Shown one piece after another: positions 1-8,590 of a stretch of 64,000 nucleotides of DNA. Under the pieces are notes generated by a model. That model saw only the letters and a program-made list of their open reading frames with translations. It did no database searches and was not told the DNA's origin. How positions within the stretch are numbered: position 1 is the first letter of the stretch; each line of letters starts with the position of its first letter. The stretch comes from Serratia marcescens (GTDB taxonomy: Bacteria; Pseudomonadota; Gammaproteobacteria; Enterobacterales; Enterobacteriaceae). The DNA lies in the NCBI RefSeq assembly GCF_001902635.1, contig NZ_MJAO01000013.1, positions 62,001 through 126,000 on the forward strand, given 5' to 3'. Made by a program: the position numbers and the translations under genes.

Positions 1-388
1 GTTTATGCCGCCGAGCGCCAACCTGGCGCTGCGCGAACTGGGTATTGTGCTGTTTCTGGCGGTGGTCGGGTTGAAATCGGGCGGCAACTTCATCGATACG
101 TTGCTGCATGGCGAGGGGCTGACGTGGATTGGTTACGGCGCGTTGATCACCGCCATTCCGCTGCTGAGCGTCGGTATTCTGGCGCGCACGGTGGGCAAGA
201 TGAACTACCTGACGCTGTCCGGTATGTTGGCGGGGTCGATGACCGATCCGCCGGCGCTGGCCTTCGCCAACGGCCTGCACCCCACCAGCGGCGCCGCCGC
301 GCTGTCTTACGCCACCGTTTATCCGCTGGCGATGTTTCTGCGCATCATGTCGCCGCAGCTGCTGGCGGTGCTGTTTTGGACGCTGTAA
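1..388 (+). CDS. yidE: YidE-family putative transporter, C-terminal part
   Basis: The 5' end lies outside the window; the frame is open from base 2 and ends at TAA 386-388. The 128 visible residues match the C-terminal membrane domain of E. coli YidE almost position by position, including the stretches '[18 protein letters not shown]' and '[13 protein letters not shown]'. YidE belongs to the AspT/YidE/YbjL duplicated-membrane-domain family of inner-membrane proteins (full length about 550 residues), which are predicted antiporters or permeases. The E. coli substrate is not established, so none is claimed here. It converges on avtA, with a terminator hairpin between them. Confidence 0.88.
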   Translation, partial: FMPPSANLALRELGIVLFLAVVGLKSGGNFIDTLLHGEGLTWIGYGALITAIPLLSVGILARTVGKMNYLTLSGMLAGSMTDPPALAFANGLHPTSGAAALSYATVYPLAMFLRIMSPQLLAVLFWTL

Positions 389-391
389 TCC

Positions 392-417
392 AAAAAAAGG
401 GCGCCGTGGTGGCGCCC
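392..417 (-). terminator. Rho-independent terminator of avtA
   Basis: GGGCGCC (399-405) and GGCGCCC (411-417) form a 7-bp stem with a 5-nt loop. Read on the minus strand the stem is followed by seven T (A-run 392-398). It lies between the convergent yidE and avtA genes, in the correct orientation for avtA. Confidence 0.85.
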
Positions 418-430
418 CGATGGGTTGAGC

Positions 431-1684
431 TTAGTTCGCTTCCTGATGCGCGCGTTCGATCTCTTCCGCCAGGATCGCCACGCCGCGCTCTATTTTCTCT
501 GGATCGGGCACGTAGTTCATGCGCATGCACTGGTGGGTATGCGGCCACTCATGCTCCAGCCCCGGGAAGAAGTAGTGGCCCGGCACCATCAGCACGCCGC
601 GCTTTTTCAGGCGCTGATACAGCACTTCGGTGGTGATCGGCAGGTCCTTGAACCATAGCCAGAGGAAGATAGCCCCTTCCGGTTTGTGGATCAGGCAACG
701 CTCCGGCGACAGGTAACGGCGGATAATCTCGATGGTGTGTTCGACACGCTGTTTGTAGAACGGGCGGATCACCTCGTTCGACAGGCGCAGCAGATCGCCG
801 CGCGCGATCATTTCCGTCGCCATTGCCGGCCCCATGCTGCCCGGCGACAGGCTGATGATGCCGTTCATGTTGGTCAGCGCGGTGATCACCTTCTCGTCGG
901 CGATCACGATGCCGCAGCGCGAGCCCGGCAGGCCGAGCTTGGACAGGCTCATGCACAGGATGGTGTTCGGGTTCCACAGCGGCGTGGCGTCGCTGAAGAT
1001 GATGCCGGGGAAAGGCACGCCGTAGGCGTTGTCGATCACCAGCGGAATATCGCGCTGCTGCGCCAGCAGGTCGAGCTTCATCAGCTCTTCGTCGGTGATC
1101 ACGTTGCCGGTCGGGTTGGTCGGCCGTGAAACGCAGATCATGCCGATGTCGTCGCCGATGGTGAGGTGTTCAAAATCAACGTGATATTTGAACTGGCCGT
1201 CCGGCAGCAGCTCGATGTTCGGTTTGGCGGAGACGAACAGCCCTTCGTCCAGCCCGGCGTCGGCATAGCCGATATATTCCGGCGCCAGCGGGAACAGCAC
1301 GCGGCGGCGCGAACCGTCGGCGTAGCGGCCGGCGAACAGGTTAAACAAGTAGAAAAACGCGCTTTGGCTGCCGTTAGTCAGTGCAATATTCTGTGGCGAA
1401 ATCTCCCAGCCGAGCTCGTCGCGCAGCAGATTAGCCAGCGCTTTCAGCAGCGCGTCTTTGCCTTGTGGGCCGTCGTAGTTGCACAGCGCCTCGGTCAGTT
1501 TGCCTTGGTCGAGCATCTCCTGGCACAGCTGTTTGAAGTAGGCTTCCATCTCTGGGATCTGCGCCGGGTTGCCGCCGCCGAGCATGATGGCACCGGGGGT
1601 GCGCAGGCCTTCGTTCAGGTCGTCCATCAAACGGGTAATGCCCGCATAACGGGTAAATTTTTCGCCGAAAAGTGAGAAAGTCAT
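431..1684 (-). CDS. avtA: Valine-pyruvate aminotransferase AvtA
   Basis: PLP-dependent class I/II aminotransferase (417 residues; E. coli AvtA 417) that transfers the amino group between valine and pyruvate, linking valine/2-oxoisovalerate to alanine synthesis in the cytosol. The sequence is collinear with E. coli AvtA from 'MTFSLFGEKFTR' to the C-terminus. The PLP lysine is expected in 'SLSKLGLPGSRCG', and 'SRPTNPTGNVITDEE' is the conserved cofactor/substrate segment. The reading frame extends 32 codons upstream, but the start at 1684 is chosen because the E. coli protein begins there. It lies downstream of malS on the same strand, with 135 bp between them. Confidence 0.95.
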   Translation of the reverse strand: MTFSLFGEKFTRYAGITRLMDDLNEGLRTPGAIMLGGGNPAQIPEMEAYFKQLCQEMLDQGKLTEALCNYDGPQGKDALLKALANLLRDELGWEISPQNIALTNGSQSAFFYLFNLFAGRYADGSRRRVLFPLAPEYIGYADAGLDEGLFVSAKPNIELLPDGQFKYHVDFEHLTIGDDIGMICVSRPTNPTGNVITDEELMKLDLLAQQRDIPLVIDNAYGVPFPGIIFSDATPLWNPNTILCMSLSKLGLPGSRCGIVIADEKVITALTNMNGIISLSPGSMGPAMATEMIARGDLLRLSNEVIRPFYKQRVEHTIEIIRRYLSPERCLIHKPEGAIFLWLWFKDLPITTEVLYQRLKKRGVLMVPGHYFFPGLEHEWPHTHQCMRMNYVPDPEKIERGVAILAEEIERAHQEAN

Positions 1685-1819
1685 AGGTGCAGCAGTACTG
1701 TTTCTTAGCAGGTAATCACCCACCATACCGCCAGATAAATCCCGCTGCAATGCGGCCGATAAATCGACCAATGGGCACAAACTTCGCCCATTAGCCGATT
1801 GGTAGCATATTACACTGGA

Positions 1820-3883
1820 TTATTGTGACCGTTCGCCGGCCCACACCACCATCACCTTATCGTCGCCGAGCCGGCGGCTGAAGGCGTAGTAGCCGGTGTG
1901 CGGTTGCGGGGTTTGCACGCCGCCGCCGATCGCCGGGTGGCGAGCGCGGAACTGCCCCAGCCGCTGCCAGTGAGCCAGCAGCGAGGCTTTTTCCCCCTGC
2001 ATCTCACGCCAGTTCATATCGGAGCGGGTGCCCTGCAGCGGATCGGAACCGGTCGGGCCGAGCGGGCGCCCGCTTTCATCGCCGTAGTAAATCTGCACCG
2101 CGCCCGGCGCCAGCAACAGCAGGTTCGCCGCCCGCTGTTGCAGCGGCAGCGAGCCTTTGGCATCGCTGGCGAAGAACAGCCGGGTGTCGTGCGAAGAGAG
2201 GTAGCTCAGCACGTTGAAATCCTGCAGCCGCTCGGCCATCTGCCGGTAGGTGGCGTCGATGTCGGCGAAGCAGCCCAGCGCCTGCGCCGCCTGGTCCTGG
2301 AAATCGAAGTTGATCATCGCGTCGAAGCCGTTTTGGTAATAGTCGCTTTTCATCACCCCGTGTCCCCAGGCTTCGCCGGTCATCCAGAATGGCGCGTCAT
2401 CCAACGCCTGCTGCGGATGCTCCGCTTTCCACGCTGCCAATGCCGCCGTTGCGCGTTGTTTTAACAGCGCCAGCGTCGGTTTTTCCACGTGTTTGGCGGT
2501 ATCGACGCGGAAACCGTCGATGCCGTAATCGCGCACCCACTGGCTGAGCCAGACGGTCAGGTAATCGCGGGTGGTGGCGCCGGGAATGTCGCGCGCGGCG
2601 GTGTCGGGTTTGTGGCGGTAGAACAGCGGCAGGCCGCTGGCGCCGGGTGCTTCGGTTTTGATGTCCGGCAGGAAGGCCAGCGACATCGTCAGGTCGTCAT
2701 AGCCCGGCGCGTCATAGTCACCGATGTCGGTGCGGATCCAGTTTTTCCCCCACCATTGGCGCCAGCCCGTCTTATCGCTGAAGTTGATGTAGTCGTTGAA
2801 GCTGTGCCAGTTTTGCCCCGGCTTGGGGCGCCAGTCGCTCCAGTTTTTTCCCAGGGTTTTCTCCACCTCCGCGCCCTGCAGATACAGCGAGCCGAAGTGG
2901 AACGTCTGCATATCCGCCAGCGTGGCGTAACCGACGTGGTTCACCACCACGTCGAACAGAATGCGAATGCCGCGCCGATGTGCCTGTTCGACCAGCGTGC
3001 GCAGCTCCTGTTCGGTGCCCATGTTGGCGTCGAGGCGGGTCCAGTCCAGCGCGTAATAACCGTGATAGGCGTAGTGTGGGAAGTCGCCTTTGGTGCCGCC
3101 GCCGACCCAGCCGTGGATCTGCTCCAGCGGCGAGCTGATCCACAAGGCGTTGACGCCGAGCTGTTGCAGATAATCCAGTTTTTGCGTCAGACCGGCCAGA
3201 TCGCCGCCGTGAAATGTGCCGATTTCCTGCAGGCCGTCGTTGCGGCGCCCGTAGCTGTGGTCATTGGCCGGATTGCCGTTCTCAAAGCGATCGGTCAGCA
3301 CGAAGTAGACCGTGGCATTATGCCAGCTGAACGCTGCCGGTTTTATCGTGGCGGCGGATTCCAGCAGCAACAAGCCGCCGCTGGCGGCGGCGGGCTGCAG
3401 CGTGATTTTACCCTGCCTCACCAGTGCCGTTTGGCCGGAATAGAAATCGCGCAGCGTTTCGCCTTCGGCGAAGGTGGAGGCGACGTCGACCGTCACCGGT
3501 TTGCCGTCCCAGCGCGGGCAGCTGCGGACGGCAACGGCTGCGCTGTCCGGCGCGCTGTTCAGGCTGAGCTGCAGTGTCGGTGTGCCGCTGCGGGTGTCGA
3601 TGCGCACCTGATAGTCGCCGGCGCGGAACTGGCGCCAGCTGACCGGCGGATTGTCTCCGCAGGGCTGCAGCGACAGCGTCTGATTCAGCTTCGCCGCCTC
3701 GGCCGGCTGCCAGCATTGGTTATCCTGAGACAGCCGCAGCGGCAGCTGGCCTTTGGGCAACGCGGCCTGGCTGGTGAACAACCCGGCGGCGGTTTCGTCG
3801 AAGGTCGGGAAGCCCGGCAGCGTCCAGCCGGCCAGCGCCGAAGGCGACAGCAGCATCAACAAGGGCAGGGGTAACAGTTTCAT
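1820..3883 (-). CDS. malS: Periplasmic alpha-amylase MalS
   Basis: Glycoside hydrolase family 13 alpha-amylase, 687 residues (E. coli MalS 676), which cleaves maltodextrins in the periplasm. An N-terminal signal peptide is visible (hydrophobic 'LPLLMLLSPSALA', cleavage after about residue 18). The catalytic triad can be placed: nucleophile Asp461 in 'GFRVDTAKH', acid/base Glu504 in 'GEAWGHG', and Asp566 in 'SSHDT'. The GH13 region I motif is 'DVVVNHVGY'. Two MalT-box-like sequences lie 75-110 bp upstream, consistent with control by the maltose regulon activator. The match to E. coli MalS is along the whole length. Confidence 0.95.
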   Translation of the reverse strand: MKLLPLPLLMLLSPSALAGWTLPGFPTFDETAAGLFTSQAALPKGQLPLRLSQDNQCWQPAEAAKLNQTLSLQPCGDNPPVSWRQFRAGDYQVRIDTRSGTPTLQLSLNSAPDSAAVAVRSCPRWDGKPVTVDVASTFAEGETLRDFYSGQTALVRQGKITLQPAAASGGLLLLESAATIKPAAFSWHNATVYFVLTDRFENGNPANDHSYGRRNDGLQEIGTFHGGDLAGLTQKLDYLQQLGVNALWISSPLEQIHGWVGGGTKGDFPHYAYHGYYALDWTRLDANMGTEQELRTLVEQAHRRGIRILFDVVVNHVGYATLADMQTFHFGSLYLQGAEVEKTLGKNWSDWRPKPGQNWHSFNDYINFSDKTGWRQWWGKNWIRTDIGDYDAPGYDDLTMSLAFLPDIKTEAPGASGLPLFYRHKPDTAARDIPGATTRDYLTVWLSQWVRDYGIDGFRVDTAKHVEKPTLALLKQRATAALAAWKAEHPQQALDDAPFWMTGEAWGHGVMKSDYYQNGFDAMINFDFQDQAAQALGCFADIDATYRQMAERLQDFNVLSYLSSHDTRLFFASDAKGSLPLQQRAANLLLLAPGAVQIYYGDESGRPLGPTGSDPLQGTRSDMNWREMQGEKASLLAHWQRLGQFRARHPAIGGGVQTPQPHTGYYAFSRRLGDDKVMVVWAGERSQ

Positions 3884-3957
3884 GGCTCTCCTTACGCGCG
3901 GCAGGAAGCGTTTTTGTCGTAGGGTAGCGCCCAGTGTGGCAAACGATGAAAAAACGG

Positions 3958-3967
3958 CCTCCTCCCT
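3958..3967 (-). promoter_or_regulatory. MalT-box-like site upstream of malS
   Basis: On the minus strand the sequence AGGGAGGAGG matches the MalT consensus GGGGA(T/G)GAGG at 9 of 10 positions. It lies 75 bp upstream of the malS start. A second site in the opposite orientation is 13 bp away. The assignment rests on consensus match and on malS being a known MalT target in E. coli. Confidence 0.5.
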
Positions 3968-3980
3968 GCGGGGGTTTTTC

Positions 3981-3990
3981 GGGGAGGAGA
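3981..3990 (+). promoter_or_regulatory. Second MalT-box-like site
   Basis: GGGGAGGAGA matches GGGGA(T/G)GAGG at 9 of 10 positions, on the strand opposite to the site at 3958-3967. Paired MalT boxes upstream of malS would fit the usual cooperative arrangement. The local sequence is purine-rich, so chance matches are possible. Confidence 0.45.
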
Positions 3991-4079
3991 GGAAGGGCGG
4001 AGCGTTTTCGGATTGATTCGGCTTGGCTTTGCGCGCGCGCTGCGGCAGATTAAACGATGAACATCAAAGGAGGTTAGCG

Positions 4080-4232
4080 ATGACGGACAAAAACTGGCGA
4101 GAAGAGATCGTTCAGGCAATTCAGGATGCCGAATTGCAGCACTTCGCCGAAGAACATCAACTGCAGGCGCTGTTCGCGCCGCAGCAGGAAGATCAACACG
4201 GCCGGTTATCCGCAGACCACCGGCCCCGGTAA
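4080..4232 (+). CDS. Small hypothetical protein, 50 residues
   Basis: The ATG at 4080 is preceded by an unusually strong Shine-Dalgarno sequence, AAAGGAGG (4066-4073), at proper spacing. The product begins 'MTDKNWREEIVQAIQDAEL', is hydrophilic and helical in its first 35 residues, and is rich in Gln, Glu and His. I do not recognise a family. The last 15 residues look like low-quality coding sequence, so a frameshift near the end cannot be excluded. The Shine-Dalgarno sequence lies inside a 6-codon mini-ORF (4057-4077, MNIKGG-stop). It converges on ghrB with 1 bp between the stops. Confidence 0.5.
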   Translation: MTDKNWREEIVQAIQDAELQHFAEEHQLQALFAPQQEDQHGRLSADHRPR

Positions 4233-4233
4233 G

Positions 4234-5211
4234 TTATTTCCGCAACAGCTGTGGATTGACGCAGTTTTCTGTCACCGTGCCGGTCAAGGCGGCGATCAGA
4301 TTATCCACCGCGCAGGCGGCCATGCCGTAACGCGTTTCATGAGTGGCGGAGCCGATGTGCGGCAGCGCCACCACGTTCGGCATGCTGAGCAGCGGCGAGT
4401 TGGCCGGCAGCGGCTCTTTCTCGAACACATCCAACCCGGCGGCGTGGATCACGCCGTTTTGCAGCGCGTCGATCAGCGCCTGCTCATCCACCACTGGCCC
4501 GCGGCCGGCGTTGATCAGAATGCCGCTTTTCTTCATTTTTGCCAGCTGATCGCGGCCGATCATGTGAAAGGTTTGTTCGGTCAGCGGCAGCGTGATGCAA
4601 ACGAAATCCGACTCGGCCAGCAAAGTGTCCAGATCGCAGCGGCGGGCGTTGAAGCGCTGTTCCGCCTCTTCGTGCGTGCGGCGGGCGTTGTACAGCACCG
4701 GCATGCCGAAGCCGAAATGCGCGCGCTGCGCCAGCGCCAGGCCGATACGCCCCATGCCGAGGATGCCGATGGTTTTATGGTGTACGTCGATGCCAAACCA
4801 GTCCGGGCCGATGCTGCCGCGCCATTCGCCGGCCTTGACCCGTTCCGCCACTTCCACCACCCGGCGTGCGGTCGTCAGCACCAGGCTCATGATGGTGTCG
4901 GCGACGGTTTCGGTCAGGACTGTCGGGGTGTGCATCAGCAGCACGTTATGGGCGTTGAGCGCCTCGACGTCGAAGTTGTCGTAGCCGACGGAAACAGTTG
5001 AGGCCGCGCGCAGTTTGGGCGCCTGCTGCAGGAAAGCCTCGTCGATTTTGCCGCCGGAACCGATGATCCCTTCGGCCTGCAGCAGCGCCTGGCGCAGTTC
5101 GTCGCGGTTCTCCGGCTGCAGGCCGTTGAAGGCGTGTACGGTGAAGTGCTGTTCCAGACGTTCACGCAGGTCGGCGGGCAGGCTTTTGTACAATACGATA
5201 GAAGGCTTCAT
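4234..5211 (-). CDS. ghrB: Glyoxylate/hydroxypyruvate/2-ketoaldonate reductase (GhrB; KguD role)
   Basis: NAD(P)H-dependent D-2-hydroxyacid dehydrogenase, 325 residues (E. coli GhrB 324). The nucleotide-binding motif 'GMGRIG' is at residues 152-157. The catalytic Arg is in 'NAGRGPVVD', Glu in 'FEKEPL' and His in 'LPHIGSATH'. E. coli GhrB reduces glyoxylate, hydroxypyruvate and 2-keto-aldonates. Here the gene is last in a minus-strand run with a 2-ketogluconate-type epimerase, kinase and MFS transporter. By position it is therefore the counterpart of Pseudomonas KguD (2-keto-6-phosphogluconate reductase); that role is inference from context. The start ATG at 5211 matches the E. coli start; the longer frame upstream overlaps the transporter and is not used. 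Confidence 0.9.
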   Translation of the reverse strand: MKPSIVLYKSLPADLRERLEQHFTVHAFNGLQPENRDELRQALLQAEGIIGSGGKIDEAFLQQAPKLRAASTVSVGYDNFDVEALNAHNVLLMHTPTVLTETVADTIMSLVLTTARRVVEVAERVKAGEWRGSIGPDWFGIDVHHKTIGILGMGRIGLALAQRAHFGFGMPVLYNARRTHEEAEQRFNARRCDLDTLLAESDFVCITLPLTEQTFHMIGRDQLAKMKKSGILINAGRGPVVDEQALIDALQNGVIHAAGLDVFEKEPLPANSPLLSMPNVVALPHIGSATHETRYGMAACAVDNLIAALTGTVTENCVNPQLLRK

Positions 5212-5232
5212 CACGAACTCCAGCGAGGCCAA

Positions 5233-5251
5233 AGGGGGCCTGGCGCCCCCT
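5233..5251 (-). terminator. Intercistronic hairpin between transporter and ghrB
   Basis: AGGGGGC (5233-5239) pairs with GCCCCCT (5245-5251) around a 5-nt loop; on the minus strand only three T follow. It sits in the 74-bp gap between the MFS gene and ghrB. It is better read as a partial terminator or RNA-stability hairpin than as an operon end. Confidence 0.4.
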
Positions 5252-5285
5252 CGGGTAGGGTTAACAGAGAAAAAGTATAACGGGA

Positions 5286-6554
5286 TCACGCCAACTGCGG
5301 CTGGATCTCGCTGCGGGCGGGTTTGACGATCAGCGTCAGCACCACCGCCACCACCAATGCGATGGCCATAAACATGTAAGAAGCTGCCGGGCTGCCGGTG
5401 GCGCCATTCAGATAACCGACGAACCAGGAACCGAAGAACGAGCCCAGCGCACCCATGCTGTTGATCAGCGCCATGGCGCCGCCGGCAACGTTTTTCGGCA
5501 GCATTTCCGGAATGATGGCGAAGAACGGCCCGTAAGGGGCGTACATGGCGGCGCCGGCGACCACCAGCAGGCCGTAGGAGATCCAGAAATGGTTGGTGCC
5601 GACGGCGTAAGAGCCGAAGAACGCCAGCGCGCCGATCAGCAGCAGCGGCCAGACGAACAGCTTGCGGTTTTGCATTTTGTCCGACGCCCAGGAGACCACG
5701 ATCATGGCGATGGTCGCCGCCAGATAAGGCACCGCCGACAGCCAGCCGGCTTCCACCATACCCATCTGCATGCCGCTGCGCAGGATGGAAGGCAGCCACA
5801 GCACGAAGCCGTACACACCAATGCTCCAGGCGAAGTACTGCACGCACAGCAGGATCACGTTGCGTGAGCGGAAGGCTTCGCCGTAGTTGCGCACCGCCTT
5901 GATGCCTTTCTGCTCTTCGTCCAGCTGCTGTTGCAGCGCCCGCTTCTCATCGGCGCTCAGCCAGCCGGCCTGCGTCGGTTTGTCTTTCGCCAGCACCCAC
6001 CAGCAGAACGCCCAGATGACCGCCGGAATGCCCTCGATGATGAACATTTCGCGCCAGCCGAAGGCGTGGATCAGGTAGCCGGACACCACCGACATCCACA
6101 GCACCGTCACCGGGTTGCCGAGGATCAGGAAGGTATTGGCGCGTGACCGTTCCGATTTGGTGAACCAGTTGCTGATGTAGATCAACATCGCCGGCATCAC
6201 CGCCGCTTCTACCACGCCGAGGATAAAGCGGATGGCGGCCAGCATCGGGATATTGCTGACCACGCCGGTCAGCGAGGCGCAGCCGCCCCACAGGATCAGG
6301 CACCAGAAGATCAGCTTTTTGACGCTGCGGCGTTCGGCGTAGATGGCGCCGGGAATTTGGAAGAAGAAATAACCGAGGAAAAACAGCGCGCCCAGCAGCG
6401 AGGCCATGCCTTTGGTGATGCCGAGATCTTCATTGATGCCGGCGGCGGAGGCGAAGCTGAAGTTGGCGCGATCGAGATAGGCCAGGCTGTAGGTGATAAA
6501 CACGATGGGCATGATGTACCACCAGCGTTTGGCCGCGACAGTCGCTTTGTTCAT
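5286..6554 (-). CDS. kguT: MFS transporter, probable 2-ketogluconate permease (KguT-like)
   Basis: A 422-residue protein with about 12 hydrophobic segments, in the anion:cation symporter branch of the major facilitator superfamily (sugar-acid transporters such as ExuT/GudP). The conserved segment '[14 protein letters not shown]' follows TM1, and '[15 protein letters not shown]' is the TM4-region signature. It lies between the kinase and reductase genes of a 2-ketogluconate cluster in the order known from Pseudomonas (kguE-K-T-D), so the substrate is inferred to be 2-keto-D-gluconate. ATG at 6554 has AAGGA at proper spacing. The 141-bp gap to the kinase gene could hold its own promoter. Confidence 0.8.
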   Translation of the reverse strand: MNKATVAAKRWWYIMPIVFITYSLAYLDRANFSFASAAGINEDLGITKGMASLLGALFFLGYFFFQIPGAIYAERRSVKKLIFWCLILWGGCASLTGVVSNIPMLAAIRFILGVVEAAVMPAMLIYISNWFTKSERSRANTFLILGNPVTVLWMSVVSGYLIHAFGWREMFIIEGIPAVIWAFCWWVLAKDKPTQAGWLSADEKRALQQQLDEEQKGIKAVRNYGEAFRSRNVILLCVQYFAWSIGVYGFVLWLPSILRSGMQMGMVEAGWLSAVPYLAATIAMIVVSWASDKMQNRKLFVWPLLLIGALAFFGSYAVGTNHFWISYGLLVVAGAAMYAPYGPFFAIIPEMLPKNVAGGAMALINSMGALGSFFGSWFVGYLNGATGSPAASYMFMAIALVVAVVLTLIVKPARSEIQPQLA

Positions 6555-6695
6555 GTTCAGTATCCTTCAGTGGTGTTGCATCCCCTTCGTTCGGCCCACT
6601 GGGCGTGAAAGACGAAGGGTCAGGTGCTCTCCCGACGCATCCCGGTTGTAGGGCCAGAGGCTGACGTCATGCGGAGAAGTCGTATTTTTTTATTA

Positions 6696-7664
6696 TTATT
6701 CGGCCAGCGCCGCTCGGGTCGGCAGGCCTTCGCTGTCGCCGATGGCCTGGATCGCCAGCGAACCGATTTTGTTGCCGCGCTGCACTGCCTGTATCAGCGT
6801 TTTACCTTCCAGCAGAGCGCTGAGGGTGCCGACGGCAAAGCCGTCACCGGCACCGACGGTATCCACCACGTTGTCGACCTTGACCGCGGCCACCGCGGCC
6901 TTATCGCCGGCGGCGGTTTTAAACCAGGCGCCGTCCGGGCCGGTTTTGATGATCACCGCCTGCACGCCGCGCTCCAGATAGAAATCGGCGATGCCTTCCG
7001 GCGTCGATTGGCCGGTGAGGATCTGCCCTTCTTTCAACCCCGGCAGCACCCAGTCGGCAGCGAACGCCAGCTGGTTCAGCTGCTCGATCATCACCTCGCG
7101 GCTGGGCCACAGCACCGGGCGCAGGTTGGGATCGAACGAAATGGTTTTGCCCATGGCGCGCATCTCGCGCGCCGCATGGTGGCACAGCGCCAGCGACTGG
7201 CTGGACAGCGCCGCCGCCACGCCGCTCAGGTGCAGGTGGCGTGCGGAGCCGAAATACTCAGGGTTGAAATCGGCGACCGACAGGTGGCTGGCCGCCGAGC
7301 CTTTGCGGAAGTATTCCACGCTGGGATCGGTACCATCGGTGGTTTTGGATTTCACCTGAAAACCGGTGGGATAGTGGCCGTCGACCGTCACTTGCCGGTA
7401 GTTGATGCCTTCCTTTTTCAGCTGTTGCAGGGTGAAGCGGCCGAACGAGTCGTTGCCGACGCGGCTAACCCAGCCAACGTTCATGCCCAGACGCGCTAGG
7501 CCGATCGCCACGTTCAGTTCGGCCCCGGCGATGCGTTTGGTGAAGGTTTCCACCTCCGCCAAATCGCCGGATTGCGCCGCCACGAACATCGCCATGGCTT
7601 CGCCCAGCGTGACCACATCCAGGAGCGCCTGCTGCGCCGTCGTTGCCGTTAACGTTGTCATCAT
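6696..7664 (-). CDS. kguK: PfkB-family sugar kinase, probable 2-ketogluconokinase
   Basis: A 322-residue ribokinase/PfkB-family kinase. The N-terminal 'VVTLGEAMAMF' and the C-terminal signature 'DTVGAGDGFAVGTL' are present; the catalytic base is Asp274 in GAGD. Close relatives phosphorylate 2-keto-3-deoxygluconate (KdgK) or 2-ketogluconate (KguK). The neighbouring epimerase, transporter and ketoaldonate reductase favour 2-ketogluconate. The start is at the tandem ATGATG (7664), with GGAG just upstream overlapping the end of kguE. The upstream gene stops only 4 bp before this start, so the two are translationally coupled. The 50-codon upstream extension of the frame is a shadow of kguE. Confidence 0.8.
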   Translation of the reverse strand: MMTTLTATTAQQALLDVVTLGEAMAMFVAAQSGDLAEVETFTKRIAGAELNVAIGLARLGMNVGWVSRVGNDSFGRFTLQQLKKEGINYRQVTVDGHYPTGFQVKSKTTDGTDPSVEYFRKGSAASHLSVADFNPEYFGSARHLHLSGVAAALSSQSLALCHHAAREMRAMGKTISFDPNLRPVLWPSREVMIEQLNQLAFAADWVLPGLKEGQILTGQSTPEGIADFYLERGVQAVIIKTGPDGAWFKTAAGDKAAVAAVKVDNVVDTVGAGDGFAVGTLSALLEGKTLIQAVQRGNKIGSLAIQAIGDSEGLPTRAALAE

Positions 7665-7668
7665 GGGG

Positions 7669-8421
7669 TTACTCCGCACGCAAAATATTGACGTAATGAC
7701 GGGTGACGGCTTCCAGATCATCGCCCTGCAACGGGAATTCGATACCGCGCGGCGCGTTGTGCGGCAGGCGGGCCAGCAGATCGCGCCAGCTGCCGTCGGT
7801 GTCGTCCAACGCAACGGCGCGCCAGCCGCGTGGGCCTTGCGTGGCGGCTTTGACGTGCACGTAACCGACGTGGCGGGCCAGGCGTTCGGCGGCGGCGAAG
7901 GCGTCTTGCCCCACCCACAGCCAGTTGGCCATATCGAAGGTCATGCTGACCGGCAAGTGGCTATCTTCCGCGGCGTGGAAAAAGGCGTTCAGCATCGACA
8001 AAATACCGCAGTCCGGTGTTTGGTCATTTTCCACCACCAATTTGACCGGATGCTGCTCCAGCGCGACTTTCAGCTCGGTAAAATCGAAGCCGGGGCGGAA
8101 ATGGCCGAGGGACAGTTTCAGCTGGCGCGCGTTCAGCGCCTGTGCTTCCGCCAGCAGCGCCGGCAGGTTGGGGTTCAGCGTATGTTGCGGGGTGAACAGC
8201 GCCTCAGGGGCGGAGTAGACGGCGAACAGCTGTTGGCGATCGATCTCCTGCGCCAGCGCCGGCAGGCTGTCCAGTTCGCCGGCGGCGAACAGTTCGCGGC
8301 GGATCTCCACCCCGTCGGCGCCGGCACCGGCGATGATGGGCAACAGCGCGCGCTGGCCGCCGTGTTGTTTGACGGTATCGGTGCCGTAGGCGCCGGTGAC
8401 CACGATGATTTCTGTTTTCAT
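7669..8421 (-). CDS. kguE: Sugar phosphate isomerase/epimerase, KguE-like
   Basis: A 250-residue TIM-barrel protein of the xylose-isomerase-like AP endonuclease 2 family. Visible elements are 'VVENDQTPDCG' (metal-binding Glu) and 'MTFDMANWLW' (Asp), with 'VHVKAAT' near the C-terminus. KguE is the first gene of the Pseudomonas 2-ketogluconate operon; its exact reaction is not settled, so only family and pathway are claimed. ATG at 8421 has AGGAGT 6 bp upstream. It is the promoter-proximal gene, and a perfect PtxS-like palindrome lies 54 bp upstream of the start. Confidence 0.75.
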   Translation of the reverse strand: MKTEIIVVTGAYGTDTVKQHGGQRALLPIIAGAGADGVEIRRELFAAGELDSLPALAQEIDRQQLFAVYSAPEALFTPQHTLNPNLPALLAEAQALNARQLKLSLGHFRPGFDFTELKVALEQHPVKLVVENDQTPDCGILSMLNAFFHAAEDSHLPVSMTFDMANWLWVGQDAFAAAERLARHVGYVHVKAATQGPRGWRAVALDDTDGSWRDLLARLPHNAPRGIEFPLQGDDLEAVTRHYVNILRAE

Positions 8422-8474
8422 TTTGACTCCTGAGGCGGCATTGTCGCCGCCGCTGCTGTTACCGGTACGTTAAA

Positions 8475-8488
8475 TGGAACCGGTTCCA
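8475..8488. promoter_or_regulatory. Palindromic operator for the LacI/PtxS-type regulator
   Basis: TGGAACCGGTTCCA is a perfect 14-bp palindrome between kguE and the divergently positioned regulatory region. It differs from the Pseudomonas PtxS operator TGAAACCGGTTTCA only by one symmetric substitution in each arm. The central CCGG-type palindrome is typical of LacI-family sites. It lies 54-67 bp upstream of the kguE start, where a repressor would block the promoter. Confidence 0.75.
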
Positions 8489-8590
8489 GCGAAAAGCGAC
8501 AGAGTGTAAAAATATGATCGCAATCACGAAGCTGAGCAAAAAACAGCCGATGTGGCGCGGGGGCGGTTAGCGGCCCCCGGAGAAGGCGGG

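Noticed and set aside
1685-1780. Longer avtA start or leader peptide
   Set aside because: The 32 extra codons have no homology and no Shine-Dalgarno; the E. coli start matches 1684.
8558-8579. Terminator for the LacI-type gene (CGGGGGC/GCCCCCG)
   Set aside because: A 7-bp stem with no T-run on the minus strand; too weak to annotate.
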